Both the position numbers and the translations under genes were made by a program. The notes under the pieces were generated by a model. That model saw only the letters and a program-made list of their open reading frames with translations. It was not told the DNA's origin and did no database searches. A DNA stretch of 64,000 nucleotides, from NCBI RefSeq assembly GCF_032051575.1, contig NZ_DAMBYD010000003.1, positions 1 through 64,000 on the forward strand, read 5' to 3'. Below are positions 37,501 through 46,130 of the stretch, one piece after another (positions within the stretch are counted from its first letter, which is position 1; each line of letters starts with the position of its first letter). This DNA is from Aminipila sp032051575. GTDB taxonomy: Bacteria > Bacillota > Clostridia > Peptostreptococcales > Anaerovoracaceae.

Positions 37501-38252
37501 CCGTCTAACTGAACCATAGGTCTTAAATCTGGTGGAATAACTGGAATAACTTCAAGTATCATCCATTCAGGCTTATTATTTGAAAGTCTTAAAGCTTCTA
37601 TTACTTCAAGTCTTCTAACAATTCTTATTTTCTTCTGACCTGATGCATCTTTAAGTTTCCTTCTTAAATCGTCTGCCAGTTCAGGTAAATTAATCTGTGC
37701 AAGAAGTTCTCTGATGGCTTCTGCACCCATACCTGCCCTAAAATCATTACCAAACTTTTCTCTAGCTTCTCTATACTGCTGTTCAGTAAGAATTTCTTTA
37801 TAACCAAAGCTTGTATTGCCTGGGTCTGTTACGATATACGCTGCAAAATAAAGTACTTTTTCAAGATTCCTAGGAGAAATATCTAATACAAGACCTATTC
37901 TGCTTGGAATGCCTTTAAAATACCAAATATGAGAAACTGGAGCTGCCAGAGCAATATGACCCATTCTTTCTCTTCTTACTTTTGCTTTTGTTACTTCTAC
38001 ACCACAACGGTCACATACAATCCCCTTGTATCTGATTCTCTTATACTTACCACAATGACACTCCCAGTCCTTTGTAGGTCCGAAAATCCTTTCGCAGAAC
38101 AGTCCCTCTTTTTCAGGTTTTAAAGTTCTGTAGTTAATTGTTTCAGGTTTCTTAACTTCGCCATGTGACCAGCTAAGAATTTTTTCTGTAGAAGCAAGAT
38201 TAATCTGTAATGCTTCAAAATTGTTTAATTCGTAGTTATTATTATCACTCAA
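34596..38252 (-). CDS. rpoC: RNA polymerase subunit beta'
   Basis: 1218 residues. Starts at a TTG (38250-38252) with GGAGG 6 nt upstream; no ATG is nearby. The zinc ribbon CHCGKYKRIRYKGIVCDRCG is at the N-terminus. The catalytic Mg motif is NADFDGDQMAVH; trigger loop and bridge-helix blocks follow (MRGLMANASGKTIEIPI), with a second zinc site CGTDEG...CHSTSGICAKCYG. The C-terminus is an acidic tail (EEEEEEDFADLADMESVVD). Follows rpoB by 17 nt. Confidence 0.98.
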   Translation of the reverse strand: MSDNNNYELNNFEALQINLASTEKILSWSHGEVKKPETINYRTLKPEKEGLFCERIFGPTKDWECHCGKYKRIRYKGIVCDRCGVEVTKAKVRRERMGHIALAAPVSHIWYFKGIPSRIGLVLDISPRNLEKVLYFAAYIVTDPGNTSFGYKEILTEQQYREAREKFGNDFRAGMGAEAIRELLAQINLPELADDLRRKLKDASGQKKIRIVRRLEVIEALRLSNNKPEWMILEVIPVIPPDLRPMVQLDGGRFATSDLNDLYRRVINRNNRLKRLLELGAPDIIVRNEKRMLQEAVDALIDNGRRGRPVTGPGSRPLKSLSDMLKGKQGRFRQNLLGKRVDYSGRSVIVVGPELRFYQCGLPKKMALELFKPFIMKKLVQNGHAHNIKSAKRMVEKIKPEVWDVLESVIKEHPVMLNRAPTLHRLGIQAFEPVLVEGKAIKLHPLVCTAFNADFDGDQMAVHVPLSVEAQAEARFLMLSVNNILAPKDGSPITTPTQDMILGSYYLTHPGIEDRSTDAEKGDGKVFTDFDEMMMAYQNGVVGIHAKVKVRRYLDENDERGKLVESTIGRFIFNSNIPQDLGYIDRKVDKYALEVDFLCDKKKLGQIIDKCYRVHGNTGTAIMLDAIKDMGFHYSTKGAVTISISDMEIPKEKPEILAKAEAQVDKYEKAYRAGLVSNQERYEKVISIWNRTTDEIADALMNSLGTLNNLFIMAHSGARGSKNQIKQVGGMRGLMANASGKTIEIPIKANFREGLSVLEYFISTNGARKGLADTALRTADSGYLTRRLVDVSHNVIVREVDCGTDEGIEVRAFTDGKEVIEALKLRIVGRTSLTDIYDPNTGELIVEQNEEISEAAAEHVENCGIEAVAIRSVMTCHSTSGICAKCYGRNLATGENVNIGEAVGITAAQSIGEPGTQLTMRTFHTGGVAGSDITQGLPRVEELFEARKPKGLAEICEADGTVVSIESRKDNKTEVKVRGEEERSYIIPYGARLNVKEGDYVLAGGSITRGPLNPHDILRLNGVEGVYQYLLKEVQRVYKQQGVDINDKHVEVIVSQMLSKCKIEEAGDTTLLPGGLYSVFEIEEANAVAVQNGGEPAVGKRVLLGITKASLATNSFLSAASFQETTRVLTDAAIKGKKDCLLGLKENVIIGKLIPAGTGMKRYKGIELDYGVNTELMESFSTNNEEEEEEDFADLADMESVVDTDFAGADIVELEDVE

Positions 38253-38269
38253 GGAGTCCCTCCCCCTTT

Positions 38270-41200
38270 CTATAACTCATCATCAAGCTCTTCGCTTACT
38301 CCAAGGTCTATAATGTCTAAATCTTCATCGTCATCTTCTGATTCGTCAATATCTTCCTCTAAAAACTCTTCTTCAAATACTTCAGGCTCTCCTTCAGCAT
38401 CTAAATCTATAATATTTTCAAGACTTGAAATACCTTCAAATTCAGTTGATTCCTTTATTTCAATTTCCTCATTGTCTTCAGTCAAGACTTTAACATCAAG
38501 GCCTAAACTCTGCATCTCCTTAATAAGAACCTTAAATGATTCAGGAATACCTGGTTCAGGAATATTTTCGCCCTTTACAATAGCTTCATAAGTCTTTACA
38601 CGACCTACAACATCATCGGATTTTACAGTTAGGATTTCCTGTAATACATGAGCTGCACCATAAGCTTCAAGAGCCCATACTTCCATTTCTCCGAAACGCT
38701 GTCCGCCGAACTGAGCTTTACCTCCAAGAGGCTGCTGAGTTACAAGTGAATAAGGACCCGTACTTCTTGCATGAATCTTATCATCTACAAGGTGATGTAG
38801 TTTCAGCATATACATATATCCAACTGTAACCGGATTGTCAAATGGCATACCAGATCTACCATCACGTAGTTTTAACTTACCAGTTTCAGGATATCCACAT
38901 TCACCAAGAAGTTTAATAATATCTTTTTCGTTTGCGCCATCAAATACTGGGGTTGCAATATACCAGTCCTTAAATTTAGCTGCTAGACCTAAGTGCACTT
39001 CTAATACCTGCCCAACGTTCATACGGGAAGGTACACCTAGAGGATTAAGCATTACCTGAATTGGCTCACCATTTTCCATAAATGGCATATCTTCTTCAGG
39101 AAGGATTCTTGAAATTACACCCTTATTACCATGACGTCCGGCCATCTTGTCACCAACGCTAATTTTTCTCTTTGTAATGATATAACATCTAACCAGTTTA
39201 TTTACTCCTGGTGGAAGTTCATCTCCATTTTCTCTTGAGAAAATCTTAACGTCCACAACAATACCTGTTTCGCCGTGAGGTACTTTAAGTGAAGTGTCTC
39301 TTACTTCTCTCGCTTTTTCACCGAAGATTGCACGAAGCAGTCTTTCTTCTGCTGTAAGTTCCGTTTCACCCTTAGGTGTTACTTTACCTACAAGTATATC
39401 GCCTGGATTAACTTCAGCACCAATTCTAATGATGCCTTCTTCATCAAGGTCTCTTAATGCTTCCTCACTTACGTTCGGAATGTCTCTTGTTATTTCTTCA
39501 GGTCCAAGTTTTGTGTCTCTGGCTTCAGCTTCATACTCTTCAATGTGAAGAGTTGTAAGCTTATCTTCCATTACAAGACGTTCATTTAAGATGATAGCAT
39601 CTTCATAGTTGTAACCTTCCCAAGTCATGAATCCAATTAGAAGGTTTCTTCCAAGTGCAATTTCACCCAAGTCCGTTGAAGGTCCATCCGCAATTACTTC
39701 ACCCTGCTCTATGTGCTCACCATGGTTTACAATCGGTCTCTGATTTATACAAGTGCTTTGGTTAGCACGTTTAAACTTTAGTAATGTATATTCATCCGTA
39801 CCCGTAGCATCGTCTCTCTTGATTCTAATCTTTGTTGCATCAACAAATTCAACTGTTCCGGCATTCTTAGCAAGAATGACAACACCTGAATCTCTAGCCG
39901 CCTTATATTCCATACCTGTACCAACATATGGTGCATCTGGAATTAGAAGAGGAACTGCCTGACGCTGCATGTTAGATCCCATCAAGGCTCTGTTCGCATC
40001 GTCGTTTTCAAGGAATGGAATCATAGCTGTAGCAACAGATACAACCTGCTTAGGTGATACGTCCATATAGTCAATCAGTTCTCTAGGTACAAGGTCGATT
40101 TCACCGCCAACTCCTCTAGATGCAACTTTATAATTTACAAATTTGCTTTCTGAGTCAAGAGGTTCGTTAGCCTGTGCAATAATTAACATTTCTTCTTCAT
40201 CTGCTGTTACGTATTCAATATAATCCTGAACCACACCTGTTTTTTTATCAACTGGTCTGTATGGTGCTTCAATAAAACCATATTCGTTAATCTTACCATA
40301 GGTTGTAAGTGAACCGATAAGTCCGATATTAGGACCTTCAGGAGTTTCAATAGGACACATTCTGCCATAGTGGGAATGGTGTACATCTCTAACTTCAAAG
40401 CCAGCTCTTTCTCTTGACAAACCACCTGGTCCCAATGCAGATAATCTTCTCTTATGAGTTAATTCAGCAAGAGGGTTAGTCTGGTCCATAAACTGTGATA
40501 ACTGGGAGCTTCCAAAGAACTCCTTTATAGCTGCTGTAACAGGCCTGATATTCATAAGAGCCTGAGGCGTAGTAACCTCAATGTCCTGAATAGTCATTCT
40601 TTCCTTAACAACTCTTTCCATACGAGCAAGACCTATTCTGAATTGGTTCTGTAAAAGTTCACCAACCGTTCTAAGTCTTCTGTTACCTAAATGGTCTATA
40701 TCGTCTACGCTGCCAATACCATAACTTAAGTTAAGAATATAACTTACTGAAGCAATAATATCATCTATAATAATGTGCTTAGGTGATAAGTCATTCTTTC
40801 TCATTACCAAAGCTTCTTTTATCTCATCTTCTGTAGAACACTCTTCAAGAATTTCCATTAGTACAGGATAATATACTTTTTCCTCTACTTTAAGTCCTTT
40901 AATATCGAAGTCTACATATAATTTTAAGTCAACAAATCTGTTACCAATAATCTTTGTAACAAATTCTTCGTCATTCTTACCGTAAGCATAAATTTCCTTT
41001 ACACCTGCGTTCTCAATCTGGAAGCCTAATTCTCTTGATATTTTCTGGTCTTTTTCCACCAAAATCTCACCTGTATTAGGATCAAATATGTCTTCAGCTG
41101 CCACTACGCCGATGATTCTATTTGATAATCCAAGCTTTTTATTATATTTATATCTGCCAACTTTTGCAAGATCGTATCTTTTTGGATCAAAGAACAAGGC

Positions 41201-41965
41201 ATCTAAGAAAGACTTAGCGCTATCCACAGTTGGAGGCTCACCAGGTCTAAGTTTTTTGTAAATTTCCTTAAGACCATCCTCATAATTGTCTGTTGGGTCC
41301 TTGTCCAAAGATTTTCGTAGTCTTGGGTCTTCACCAAAAATATCAACAATTTCCTGGTCTGTTCCAAAACCTAAAGCTCTTAGTAAAGTTGTAACCGGTT
41401 GTTTTCTAGTTCTGTCGACTCTTACTGAAATAATTTCATTCGAGTCTGTTTCATATTCAAGCCATGCTCCTCTATTAGGAATTATAGTCGTTGAGAACAG
41501 CTTATTGTTTGACTTGTCTACAGTTACATCATAATAAGGTCCAGGGGAACGAACTAGCTGAGTTACAACTACTCTCTCTGCACCATTGTATATAAATGTA
41601 CCTTTTTCAGTCATCAGAGGGAAGTCTCCCATAAATACTTCTTGCTCTTTAACTTCTCCCGTTTCTTTATTAACTAATCTAACTTTTACTTTTAGTGGAG
41701 CTGCATATGTTACATCTCGTTCTTTACACTCCTCCTGTCCATATTTCGGAGGATCACTTAGCGAGTAATCGATAAATTCTAATACTAAGTTTCCTGCATA
41801 ATCCTTAATCGGTGAGATGTCTTCAAAAACTTCATATAGACCTTCCTTTATGAACCAGTCATAAGATTCGGTCTGAATTTCGATAAGATTAGGCATTTCT
41901 GCTACTTCATTAATTTTTGAGAAGCTCATGCGCTTTTTTCTACCTACTGTAACGGGTGTTGGCAT
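38270..41965 (-). CDS. rpoB: RNA polymerase subunit beta
   Basis: 1231 residues when started at the ATG 41965, 8 nt after AAGGAG; codons at 41971 and 41974 are too close to that site. Landmarks: MPTPVTVGRKKRMSFSKI, the rifampicin region FFGSSQLSQFMDQTNPLAELTHKRRLSALGPGGL (by parts), RVDKS-like GDKMAGRHGNKGVISRI, and the C-terminal GGKAQFGGQRFGEMEVWALEAYGA. The tail is a long acidic stretch. Has its own promoter upstream (42113-42141). Confidence 0.98.
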   Translation of the reverse strand: MPTPVTVGRKKRMSFSKINEVAEMPNLIEIQTESYDWFIKEGLYEVFEDISPIKDYAGNLVLEFIDYSLSDPPKYGQEECKERDVTYAAPLKVKVRLVNKETGEVKEQEVFMGDFPLMTEKGTFIYNGAERVVVTQLVRSPGPYYDVTVDKSNNKLFSTTIIPNRGAWLEYETDSNEIISVRVDRTRKQPVTTLLRALGFGTDQEIVDIFGEDPRLRKSLDKDPTDNYEDGLKEIYKKLRPGEPPTVDSAKSFLDALFFDPKRYDLAKVGRYKYNKKLGLSNRIIGVVAAEDIFDPNTGEILVEKDQKISRELGFQIENAGVKEIYAYGKNDEEFVTKIIGNRFVDLKLYVDFDIKGLKVEEKVYYPVLMEILEECSTEDEIKEALVMRKNDLSPKHIIIDDIIASVSYILNLSYGIGSVDDIDHLGNRRLRTVGELLQNQFRIGLARMERVVKERMTIQDIEVTTPQALMNIRPVTAAIKEFFGSSQLSQFMDQTNPLAELTHKRRLSALGPGGLSRERAGFEVRDVHHSHYGRMCPIETPEGPNIGLIGSLTTYGKINEYGFIEAPYRPVDKKTGVVQDYIEYVTADEEEMLIIAQANEPLDSESKFVNYKVASRGVGGEIDLVPRELIDYMDVSPKQVVSVATAMIPFLENDDANRALMGSNMQRQAVPLLIPDAPYVGTGMEYKAARDSGVVILAKNAGTVEFVDATKIRIKRDDATGTDEYTLLKFKRANQSTCINQRPIVNHGEHIEQGEVIADGPSTDLGEIALGRNLLIGFMTWEGYNYEDAIILNERLVMEDKLTTLHIEEYEAEARDTKLGPEEITRDIPNVSEEALRDLDEEGIIRIGAEVNPGDILVGKVTPKGETELTAEERLLRAIFGEKAREVRDTSLKVPHGETGIVVDVKIFSRENGDELPPGVNKLVRCYIITKRKISVGDKMAGRHGNKGVISRILPEEDMPFMENGEPIQVMLNPLGVPSRMNVGQVLEVHLGLAAKFKDWYIATPVFDGANEKDIIKLLGECGYPETGKLKLRDGRSGMPFDNPVTVGYMYMLKLHHLVDDKIHARSTGPYSLVTQQPLGGKAQFGGQRFGEMEVWALEAYGAAHVLQEILTVKSDDVVGRVKTYEAIVKGENIPEPGIPESFKVLIKEMQSLGLDVKVLTEDNEEIEIKESTEFEGISSLENIIDLDAEGEPEVFEEEFLEEDIDESEDDDEDLDIIDLGVSEELDDEL

Positions 41966-42112
41966 ATTCATCACTCCTTATATCATGAATCTTCCTTAAA
42001 AGACTCACTCAAACTCAGATTCTTTGATCCAATGAACGCTTCACATTTAATAGCCATAGTCAATAGTGCGTTCATTATATCTTTAACAAATAACATTGTA
42101 TGGCAGTCTACT

Positions 42113-42141
42113 ATGATATCACAGCACACAATTCATGTCAA
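42113..42141 (-). promoter_or_regulatory. Promoter of rpoB-rpoC
   Basis: Minus strand: -35 TTGACA (42136-42141), 17-bp spacer, -10 TATCAT (42113-42118). It gives a leader of about 140 nt before rpoB. The rest of the 41966-42297 gap holds the rplL terminator and AT-rich DNA, with no gene. Confidence 0.75.
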
Positions 42142-42248
42142 GATATTTTTTCTAGTTTTTACATAATTATTATTAACTTTCCATGAGTATTTAATTCAAA
42201 TCTGGGCATAATTTATAAATTATGTTTTTAACTCAGCCTCATCTCTAA

Positions 42249-42275
42249 AAAAAGACGGCGAAATTCGCCGTCTTA
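42249..42275 (-). terminator. Terminator of the rplK-rplL operon
   Basis: Minus strand AAGACGGCGA (42265-42274) pairs with TCGCCGTCTT (42252-42261), followed by TTTTT. It separates the ribosomal protein genes from rpoBC. Confidence 0.85.
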
Positions 42276-42297
42276 AAATTAGATACTTCGTTTAAGC

Positions 42298-42666
42298 TTA
42301 TTTCATTTCTACAGTTGCGCCAACTTCTTCTAACTGCTTCTTAATAGCTTCTGCTTCTGCCTTTTCAATGCCTTCTTTAATGTTTGAAGGAGCTCCGTCT
42401 ACTAATTCCTTAGCTTCCTTTAAGCCTAAGCCAGTAAGTTCTCTAACAACCTTGATAACCTTAATCTTTTCTGCACCAGCACTTGTAAGTACTACTGTGA
42501 ATTCTGTCTGTTCTTCAGCTGCTTCTGCACCAGCACCTGCTGCACCTGCTACTGCTACTGGAGCTGCTGCTGATACTCCAAATTCTTCTTCACATGCTTT
42601 TACTAATTCATTTAATTCTAAAACTGTCATCGCTTTGATAGCTTCGATAATCTGATCTTTATTCAT
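42298..42666 (-). CDS. rplL: 50S ribosomal protein L7/L12
   Basis: 122 residues. N-terminal dimerisation helices (MNKDQIIEAIKAMTVLELNELVK), an Ala/Gly-rich hinge (AAPVAVAGAAGAGAEAAEE) and the C-terminal factor-binding domain (KIKVIKVVRELTGLGLKEAK, given by parts). Ends at EVGATVEMK. Follows rplJ after a structured 173-nt spacer. Confidence 0.98.
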   Translation of the reverse strand: MNKDQIIEAIKAMTVLELNELVKACEEEFGVSAAAPVAVAGAAGAGAEAAEEQTEFTVVLTSAGAEKIKVIKVVRELTGLGLKEAKELVDGAPSNIKEGIEKAEAEAIKKQLEEVGATVEMK

Positions 42667-42749
42667 TTTTGTTCTCCTTTTTATTATTATTTTTCATCTT
42701 ATTTTTAAACTAATATTGTACATTTTGCTTTACAACTATATTCGGAAAC

Positions 42750-42837
42750 TACGTCGTAGAATTCTGCAAGCTAAAGCTTGTGAATTCCTGACGGGACACT
42801 TTCCATACATTTTGTTTCACAAAATGTGGATAAGTGT
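42750..42837 (-). other. Structured spacer between rplJ and rplL
   Basis: Minus strand carries a hairpin at 42796-42837 (ACACTT...ACATTTTGT, loop GAA, ACAAAATGT...AAGTGT), a second at 42759-42787 (GAATTC-ACAAGCT-TT-AGCTTG-CAGAATTC) and a small one at 42750-42758. No T-run follows, so these look like processing or stability elements in the rplJ-rplL mRNA, where L12 must be made in excess over L10. Confidence 0.5.
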
Positions 42838-42839
42838 TC

Positions 42840-43337
42840 CTATGCTTCCGCCTTAGCGTCTGCAATAGCCTGGAATGTTCTAACTGCCTTAGATACAGGT
42901 GATTGAATACTACCCATAAACTTAGCAATAAGTTCTTCTCTAGATGGAAGAGTAGCGATTGCTTCAATACCCTGTGCATCAAAGAAAGTTCCTTCAACAA
43001 CACCAGCCTTAAAAGACATTTTCTTGTATTCTTTAATTACTCCGTTGATTACTCTTGCAGGAGCAACTGCATCTTCGTAACTGATAGCTACAGCACTTGG
43101 GCCCTCCAATACTTCAGCAAGACCTTCATACTTAGTTCCTTCGATAGCTCTCTTTACAAGAGTATTCTTGTAAACTGTATAATCTACATTAGCATCACGA
43201 AGTTTCTTTCTCATAGCATCAGCCTGTGCAACTGTAGTTCCAAGATAGTCAATTACTACTGCTGACTGAGCTTTTTCTAGCTTTTCTTTTATCTCGTCAA
43301 TTATTAATTGTTTTTCTTTCTGTGCTTCTATTGACAT
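42840..43337 (-). CDS. rplJ: 50S ribosomal protein L10
   Basis: 165 residues. Forms the base of the L12 stalk. Conserved blocks: VVIDYLGTTVAQADAMRKKLR, YTVYKNTLVKRAIEGT, EGPSAVAISYEDAVAPARV, with a helical C-terminus that binds L12 dimers. Preceded by the L10 leader, so probably autoregulated. Confidence 0.97.
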   Translation of the reverse strand: MSIEAQKEKQLIIDEIKEKLEKAQSAVVIDYLGTTVAQADAMRKKLRDANVDYTVYKNTLVKRAIEGTKYEGLAEVLEGPSAVAISYEDAVAPARVINGVIKEYKKMSFKAGVVEGTFFDAQGIEAIATLPSREELIAKFMGSIQSPVSKAVRTFQAIADAKAEA

Positions 43338-43394
43338 TTACGACTCCTTTCTCCATCTGTCTCTTTGACAAATGATAATAAATCAGGGGTACTC

Positions 43395-43495
43395 CATAAA
43401 AAAATCCCTGCTAATCATAGACTAGCAAGGACAATATATTTATATTGTACCTCGGCGGGAAATTAAGCAAGCGCCCCCGCTGTCTACGGTTATAA
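43395..43495 (-). ncRNA. Ribosomal protein L10 leader with attenuator
   Basis: Between rplA and rplJ, minus strand, ACCGTAGACAGCGG (43477-43490) and TTAATTTCCCGCCGAGGT match the conserved core of the L10 leader RNA bound by the L10-L12 complex. It is followed by an attenuator hairpin TCCTTGCTA / TAGCAGGGA (43423-43431 and 43405-43413) and seven T. Confidence 0.85.
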
Positions 43496-43521
43496 TTCTA
43501 TTTAATTCTTCCAATCTTAGA

Positions 43522-44220
43522 TTAATTTGAAAGCTTCATAGGGTTTAGTTTGATTCCAGGACCCATAGTTGAAGCAACTGTTACGCTTCTTAGGTACTGT
43601 CCCTTTGCTGCTGCTGGCTTTGCCTTTACAACTGCTTCCATTAAAGCCTTAAAGTTTTCTTCTAGCTTTTGAGTTCCAAAAGAAGCCTTTCCGATTGGAG
43701 TATGGATAATATTTGTCTTATCAAGACGATATTCAACTTTACCAGCTTTGATTTCTTCAAGAGCTTTTGTAATATCCATAGTTACTGTTCCTGACTTAGG
43801 GTTTGGCATTAATCCTTTAGGACCTAAAACCTTACCAAGTCTACCAACAACACCCATCATATCTGGAGTTGCTACTACTACATCAAAGTCAAACCAGTTT
43901 TCAGTCTGAATCTTCTGAGCTAATTCTTCAGCTCCTACATAATCTGCACCCGCTGCTTCAGCTTCCTGAACTTTAGGGCCCTTAGCAAATACTAGAACTT
44001 TCTTTGTTTTACCAGTTCCATGAGGAAGTACAATAGCACCTCTTACCTGCTGGTCAGCGTGTCTGCCGTCAACACCAAGCTTAATGTGAACTTCAACAGT
44101 TTCATCAAACTTAGCTTTTGCAGTCTTTGTAATTAAATCCATAGCTTCACTAGTTTCATATAAATTTGTTTTATCAACTAATTTAGCTGATTCTTTGTAA
44201 GTTTTGCCTCTCTTTGGCAT
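43522..44220 (-). CDS. rplA: 50S ribosomal protein L1
   Basis: 232 residues. Blocks MPKRGKTYKESAKLVD, VRGAIVLPHGTGKTKKVLVFAKG, MMGVVGRLGKVLGPKGLMPNPKSGTVT (by parts) and KAKPAAAKGQYLRSVTVASTMGPG. Forms the L1 stalk. 67 nt after rplK. Confidence 0.98.
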   Translation of the reverse strand: MPKRGKTYKESAKLVDKTNLYETSEAMDLITKTAKAKFDETVEVHIKLGVDGRHADQQVRGAIVLPHGTGKTKKVLVFAKGPKVQEAEAAGADYVGAEELAQKIQTENWFDFDVVVATPDMMGVVGRLGKVLGPKGLMPNPKSGTVTMDITKALEEIKAGKVEYRLDKTNIIHTPIGKASFGTQKLEENFKALMEAVVKAKPAAAKGQYLRSVTVASTMGPGIKLNPMKLSN

Positions 44221-44287
44221 AATGTTTACCTCCTTGTGGTACTAACGATTTGCTTGAAATTCTATCAGCATAATCTCCCATCTTCAA

Positions 44288-44713
44288 TTAACCTTCTACA
44301 ATAATACCCATACTTCTTGCAGTGCCCTTAACCATTGATGCTGCTGCATCTAAGTCTGCTGCGTTTAAGTCAGGCATCTTAATCTTTGCAATTTCTCTTA
44401 CCTGTTCTTCTGTTAAAGTAGCTACCTTCTTCTTGTTAGGTTCGCCAGATGCTGATTTTAGTCCAGCGGCTTTCTTTAACAATACTGCTGCAGGAGGAGT
44501 CTTTGTAATAAATGTAAATGATCTGTCTGCATAAACAGTAATTACAACTGGAATAATCATTCCTGGCTGATCCTGAGTTCTAGCATTGAATTGCTTACAG
44601 AAGTCCATAATATTTACGCCCTTCTGACCTAATGCTGGACCTACTGGAGGTGCTGGAGTAGCATTACCTGCTGCAATCTGAAGTTTAATAAGACCTTCAA
44701 CTTTCTTTGCCAT
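44288..44713 (-). CDS. rplK: 50S ribosomal protein L11
   Basis: 141 residues. MAKKVEGLIKLQIAAGNATPAPPVGPALGQKGVNIM at the N-terminus (by parts), TKTPPAAVLLKKAAGL and the end AASMVKGTARSMGI. Binds the GTPase-associated rRNA region. 18 nt after nusG. Confidence 0.98.
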   Translation of the reverse strand: MAKKVEGLIKLQIAAGNATPAPPVGPALGQKGVNIMDFCKQFNARTQDQPGMIIPVVITVYADRSFTFITKTPPAAVLLKKAAGLKSASGEPNKKKVATLTEEQVREIAKIKMPDLNAADLDAAASMVKGTARSMGIIVEG

Positions 44714-44731
44714 TTTTATTTCTCCTTTCTA

Positions 44732-45394
44732 CTAAATTTTATCTACTTGTCCGAATTCAAGTTCTACAGGCGTGTCTCTGCCAAACATAGAAATCTTTAC
44801 CTTAAGAGTTTCCTTTTCCATGTTTACTTCTTCAACAACCCCCATAAAGCTTTCAAAAGGACCATTGATAACTTTTACATTGTCGCCCACTTCTACATCA
44901 ATTTCAATGTGGACCTTTTCTATTCCCATTCTTCTTACTTCTTCATTAGTTAGAGGAATCGGCTCTGAACCATGCCCTACAAATCCAGTAACACCTTGAG
45001 TGTTTCTAACAAGATACCAAGATTCGTTGGTTACAATCATCTTCACCAAAACATAACCTGGAAATATTTTTCTAGTCTTAACCTTACGCTGTCCATTCTT
45101 AATTTCCACGCTGTCTTCAGTAGGAACAATGATATCAAGAACTAAGTCCTGCATACCTCTGTTTTCGACAATTTTCTCAATATTTACTTTTACCTTGTTT
45201 TCATGCCCGGAATAAGTATGAACAACATACCATTTTGCAGGGCTATCTGAATTGTTTACATATCCCTGATTTTCATCGTATGCAATTCCAGAACTCGAAG
45301 AAATATTCTGAGCTTCAACTGTAGGTTCTTCTACAGCAGCTTCTTCCTTAAGTTCTTCCTTATCTAGGTCTAAGTTGTTTTCAAAATCTGACAT
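44732..45394 (-). CDS. nusG: Transcription elongation/termination factor NusG
   Basis: 220 residues. The NGN domain begins at about residue 53 (KWYVVHTYSGHENKVKVNIE) and contains the usual FPGYVLVKM; the KOW domain is near 167-200 (VGDNVKVINGPFESFMGVVEEV). The first 52 residues are an acidic extension absent from standard NusG (about 175 residues). Only 17 nt after the secE gene, in the usual order. Confidence 0.96.
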   Translation of the reverse strand: MSDFENNLDLDKEELKEEAAVEEPTVEAQNISSSSGIAYDENQGYVNNSDSPAKWYVVHTYSGHENKVKVNIEKIVENRGMQDLVLDIIVPTEDSVEIKNGQRKVKTRKIFPGYVLVKMIVTNESWYLVRNTQGVTGFVGHGSEPIPLTNEEVRRMGIEKVHIEIDVEVGDNVKVINGPFESFMGVVEEVNMEKETLKVKISMFGRDTPVELEFGQVDKI

Positions 45395-45410
45395 CTTATA
45401 CCTCTACTTA

Positions 45411-45653
45411 TTATAAAGAAATGCCTAATATTGCTTTAAGCGCAGAAAGAACGCCCATATCAATTAGCCAAAATCCAACTGCAAAAAACGCGCAAGTAAA
45501 TAACACAACGGCTGTATATGATCCAAGTTCTTTCTTAGTAGGCCAGATAACCTTTTTCATTTCAGTTTTAATGCCCTTGAAATACTCTCCCATACTAGCT
45601 CTCTGCTTTTTAGGAGCAGCTGCTGGCTTTTTTTTAGCCTTTTCGTTTTCCAT
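45411..45653 (-). CDS. secE: Preprotein translocase subunit SecE
   Basis: 80 residues from the ATG at 45653, which has AAGGAG upstream; a GTG at 45662 overlaps that site. Lys-rich N-terminus, then EYFKGIKTEMKKVIWPTKKEL (by parts), the SecE signature, and one transmembrane segment. Part of SecYEG. Confidence 0.95.
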   Translation of the reverse strand: MENEKAKKKPAAAPKKQRASMGEYFKGIKTEMKKVIWPTKKELGSYTAVVLFTCAFFAVGFWLIDMGVLSALKAILGISL

Positions 45654-45665
45654 ATTACTCACTCC

Positions 45666-45827
45666 TTATTTTGTTTCCTTATGAAGAGTGTGCTTTTTAC
45701 AGAATTTACAATACTTATCTAACTCAATACGATCAGGATCGTTTTTTTTGTTTTTAATAGTATTGTAGTTTCTCTGCTTGCACTCTGTACATGCTAATGT
45801 AACCTTAACTCTAGCTGATGATGCCAT
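45666..45827 (-). CDS. rpmG: 50S ribosomal protein L33
   Basis: 53 residues, too short for a 60-residue cut-off. MASSARVKVTLACTECKQRNY, then NTIKNKKNDPDRIEL, then KYCKFCKKHTLHKETK. Both CxxC pairs (C13/C16 and C40/C43) are kept, so this is the zinc-binding form. GGAGG lies upstream. First gene of the rpmG-secE-nusG-rplKAJL cluster, 12 nt from secE. Confidence 0.95.
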   Translation of the reverse strand: MASSARVKVTLACTECKQRNYNTIKNKKNDPDRIELDKYCKFCKKHTLHKETK

Positions 45828-45986
45828 CGACTCCACCTCCTATTTTTGTGCATTCTGCTTTCAATGTAAATTCAGAGCACTCTTTCAGGCTCCGTATTTT
45901 TTCTCATATTTTTGTAACGTAATCACATATATTTCCACATTATATACACGATTATATCATACCAAATATCATAAAGTCGCTCATTA

Positions 45987-46015
45987 AGGATATCACTTGC
46001 CCTTGTCTATGTCAA
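45987..46015 (-). promoter_or_regulatory. Promoter of rpmG-secE-nusG
   Basis: Minus strand: -35 TTGACA (46010-46015), 17-bp spacer, -10 TATCCT (45987-45992), giving a leader of about 155 nt. A further AT-rich TATAAT-like site lies nearer rpmG. The 45828-46130 gap has no gene. Confidence 0.7.
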
Positions 46016-46043
46016 GTTTTTTTTAATTTTTGCTAAGTATAAT

Positions 46044-46093
46044 GCCGAGCATTACAACTAGCATTGTATCACAAACCAATCTGCCCGGCAATT
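46044..46093. terminator. Possible terminator between DUF4179 gene and rpmG promoter
   Basis: GCCGAGCA (46044-46051) pairs with TGCCCGGC (46082-46089) across a long loop. T-run only on the plus-strand side, so its use for the minus-strand DUF4179 gene is doubtful. Confidence 0.3.
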
Positions 46094-46130
46094 TTTTCTT
46101 GTCACTAAAAGCTCACTTCTTGCTTTAATT

